Below, piece after piece: positions 63,570-64,000 of a DNA stretch of 64,000 bases. The stretch lies in contig NZ_ATUR01000002.1 of the NCBI RefSeq assembly GCF_000420305.1, positions 496,001-560,000 of the forward strand, given 5' to 3'. This DNA is from Novosphingopyxis baekryungensis DSM 16222. GTDB lineage: Bacteria; Pseudomonadota; Alphaproteobacteria; Sphingomonadales; Sphingomonadaceae. Each line of letters begins with the position of its first letter. Within the stretch, counting starts at the first letter, position 1. The notes below the pieces were generated by a model. That model was not told where the DNA came from. It saw only the letters and a list, made by a program, of their open reading frames with translations, and made no database searches. A program made the position numbers and the translations under genes.

Positions 63570-64000
63570 GGAATGATGAACCGCAAGGCGGTGGCCTCGC
63601 GCACGGTGAATGCTCCGGCAGGAAAGGTCTCGCCATCCAGCACGAAGCTGGTTTCGATATCGAGCTTCAGACTGCACGCATCGACCCGGTGATAACCGGC
63701 ATCGTCCAGCTTCTGCGCCTGCGATCCGGACAGCAGCGGCAGAAAAGTGGCCGCCAGCCGCCGTGGAGGTGCGTCGATCAGCAAGGTCTTCAGGCCGGCG
63801 CGCGGCATACCGAAGGGTTTGAGGCCGATCGGCAGGCGTTCCAATGTGGACGCCAGCAGCAGATAGCGGTTGGCGCTGCCGTCCGGCGTGGTGCCGTGCA
63901 TGCGATCGGCCCCGTCGCCATAGTGGATATCCATGCGGCTGCCCCGCCGCCAGGACGATCTGCCGCTGCCGAACAGCGTCTGGCCGATACCCCAGATCAG
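63566..64000 (-). CDS. Diacylglycerol/lipid kinase family protein, 5' end beyond window
   Basis: The C-terminal 144 or so residues of a DagK/YegS-type lipid kinase; the frame is open to the window edge. The closing module SFVLDGETFPAGAF and ATALRFIIP is the characteristic C-terminal beta-sandwich with its Asp-Gly-Glu. The catalytic N-terminal GGDGT motif would lie outside. It overlaps the downstream gene by four bases. Confidence 0.8.
   Translation of the reverse strand: MIWGIGQTLFGSGRSSWRRGSRMDIHYGDGADRMHGTTPDGSANRYLLLASTLERLPIGLKPFGMPRAGLKTLLIDAPPRRLAATFLPLLSGSQAQKLDDAGYHRVDACSLKLDIETSFVLDGETFPAGAFTVREATALRFIIP

Noticed and set aside
1-64000. CRISPR arrays, rRNA genes, phage structural genes, replication or conjugation origins
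   Set aside because: No regularly spaced repeats, rRNA signatures or related proteins were seen anywhere in the window.

Overview
The window looks like chromosomal DNA of an alphaproteobacterium of the order Sphingomonadales. Supporting signs are the GC-rich third codon positions, the content and order of core genes (priA, dnaKJ, radA-cvpA, aroK-aroB, xerD-accA, Mrp antiporter), a PEP-CTERM protein, and a dnaK promoter of the alphaproteobacterial sigma-32 type. No database search was possible, so the genus is not assigned. Both ends cut a gene: priA on the left and a lipid-kinase gene on the right.

Positions 1-24.5 kb are mostly housekeeping: PriA, a glycine-zipper lipoprotein, a copper chaperone, DnaK/DnaJ, a patatin-like hydrolase, RadA, CvpA, an IscU-like protein, a Kef-type antiporter, AroB/AroK, XerD, AccA, an M48 protease whose Shine-Dalgarno site lies in a perfect hairpin, two orphan Flp pilins, MutT, a methyltransferase, ComF, glutaredoxin and a Nit-type amidohydrolase. 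A tRNA-Arg(CCU) closes this part.

Positions 24.9-38.9 kb form a complete nitrate assimilation locus. Rightward: cobA (siroheme precursor), a GAF-repeat protein, nirB, nirD and nasA. Leftward: nasT, nasS, then a porin, a NarK transporter and a PP2C-phosphatase/protein-kinase fusion. The two structural operons face each other. Each starts with its own copy of the same 5' leader: a -35 region inside a palindrome, two hairpins with A-N-N-G hexaloops, and a covarying intrinsic terminator that overlaps the second hairpin. This is the expected target of an ANTAR antiterminator, and the encoded NasT is such a protein. I infer that nitrate sensing by NasS frees NasT, which lets polymerase pass both terminators so that uptake, reduction and siroheme supply are induced together.

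Positions 39-48 kb look accessory: an IS3-type transposase relic, the cyoABCD quinol oxidase operon with a DUF1275 gene, a tautomerase pseudogene, and a DUF4396/FdhF-like pair. A gene-poor stretch (48.2-50.2 kb) surrounds a PEP-CTERM protein and is followed by an unusual LuxR-type HTH/alpha-beta-hydrolase fusion.

Positions 52-64 kb hold a secreted protein, a MAPEG protein, a six-gene Mrp Na+/H+ antiporter operon with fused A and B subunits, a VanZ-like protein, a DUF2147 protein, an LptF-type permease, and a leftward group (DAG-kinase-like, Tam41-like nucleotidyltransferase, MobA-like nucleotidyltransferase) that may belong to phospholipid head-group synthesis.
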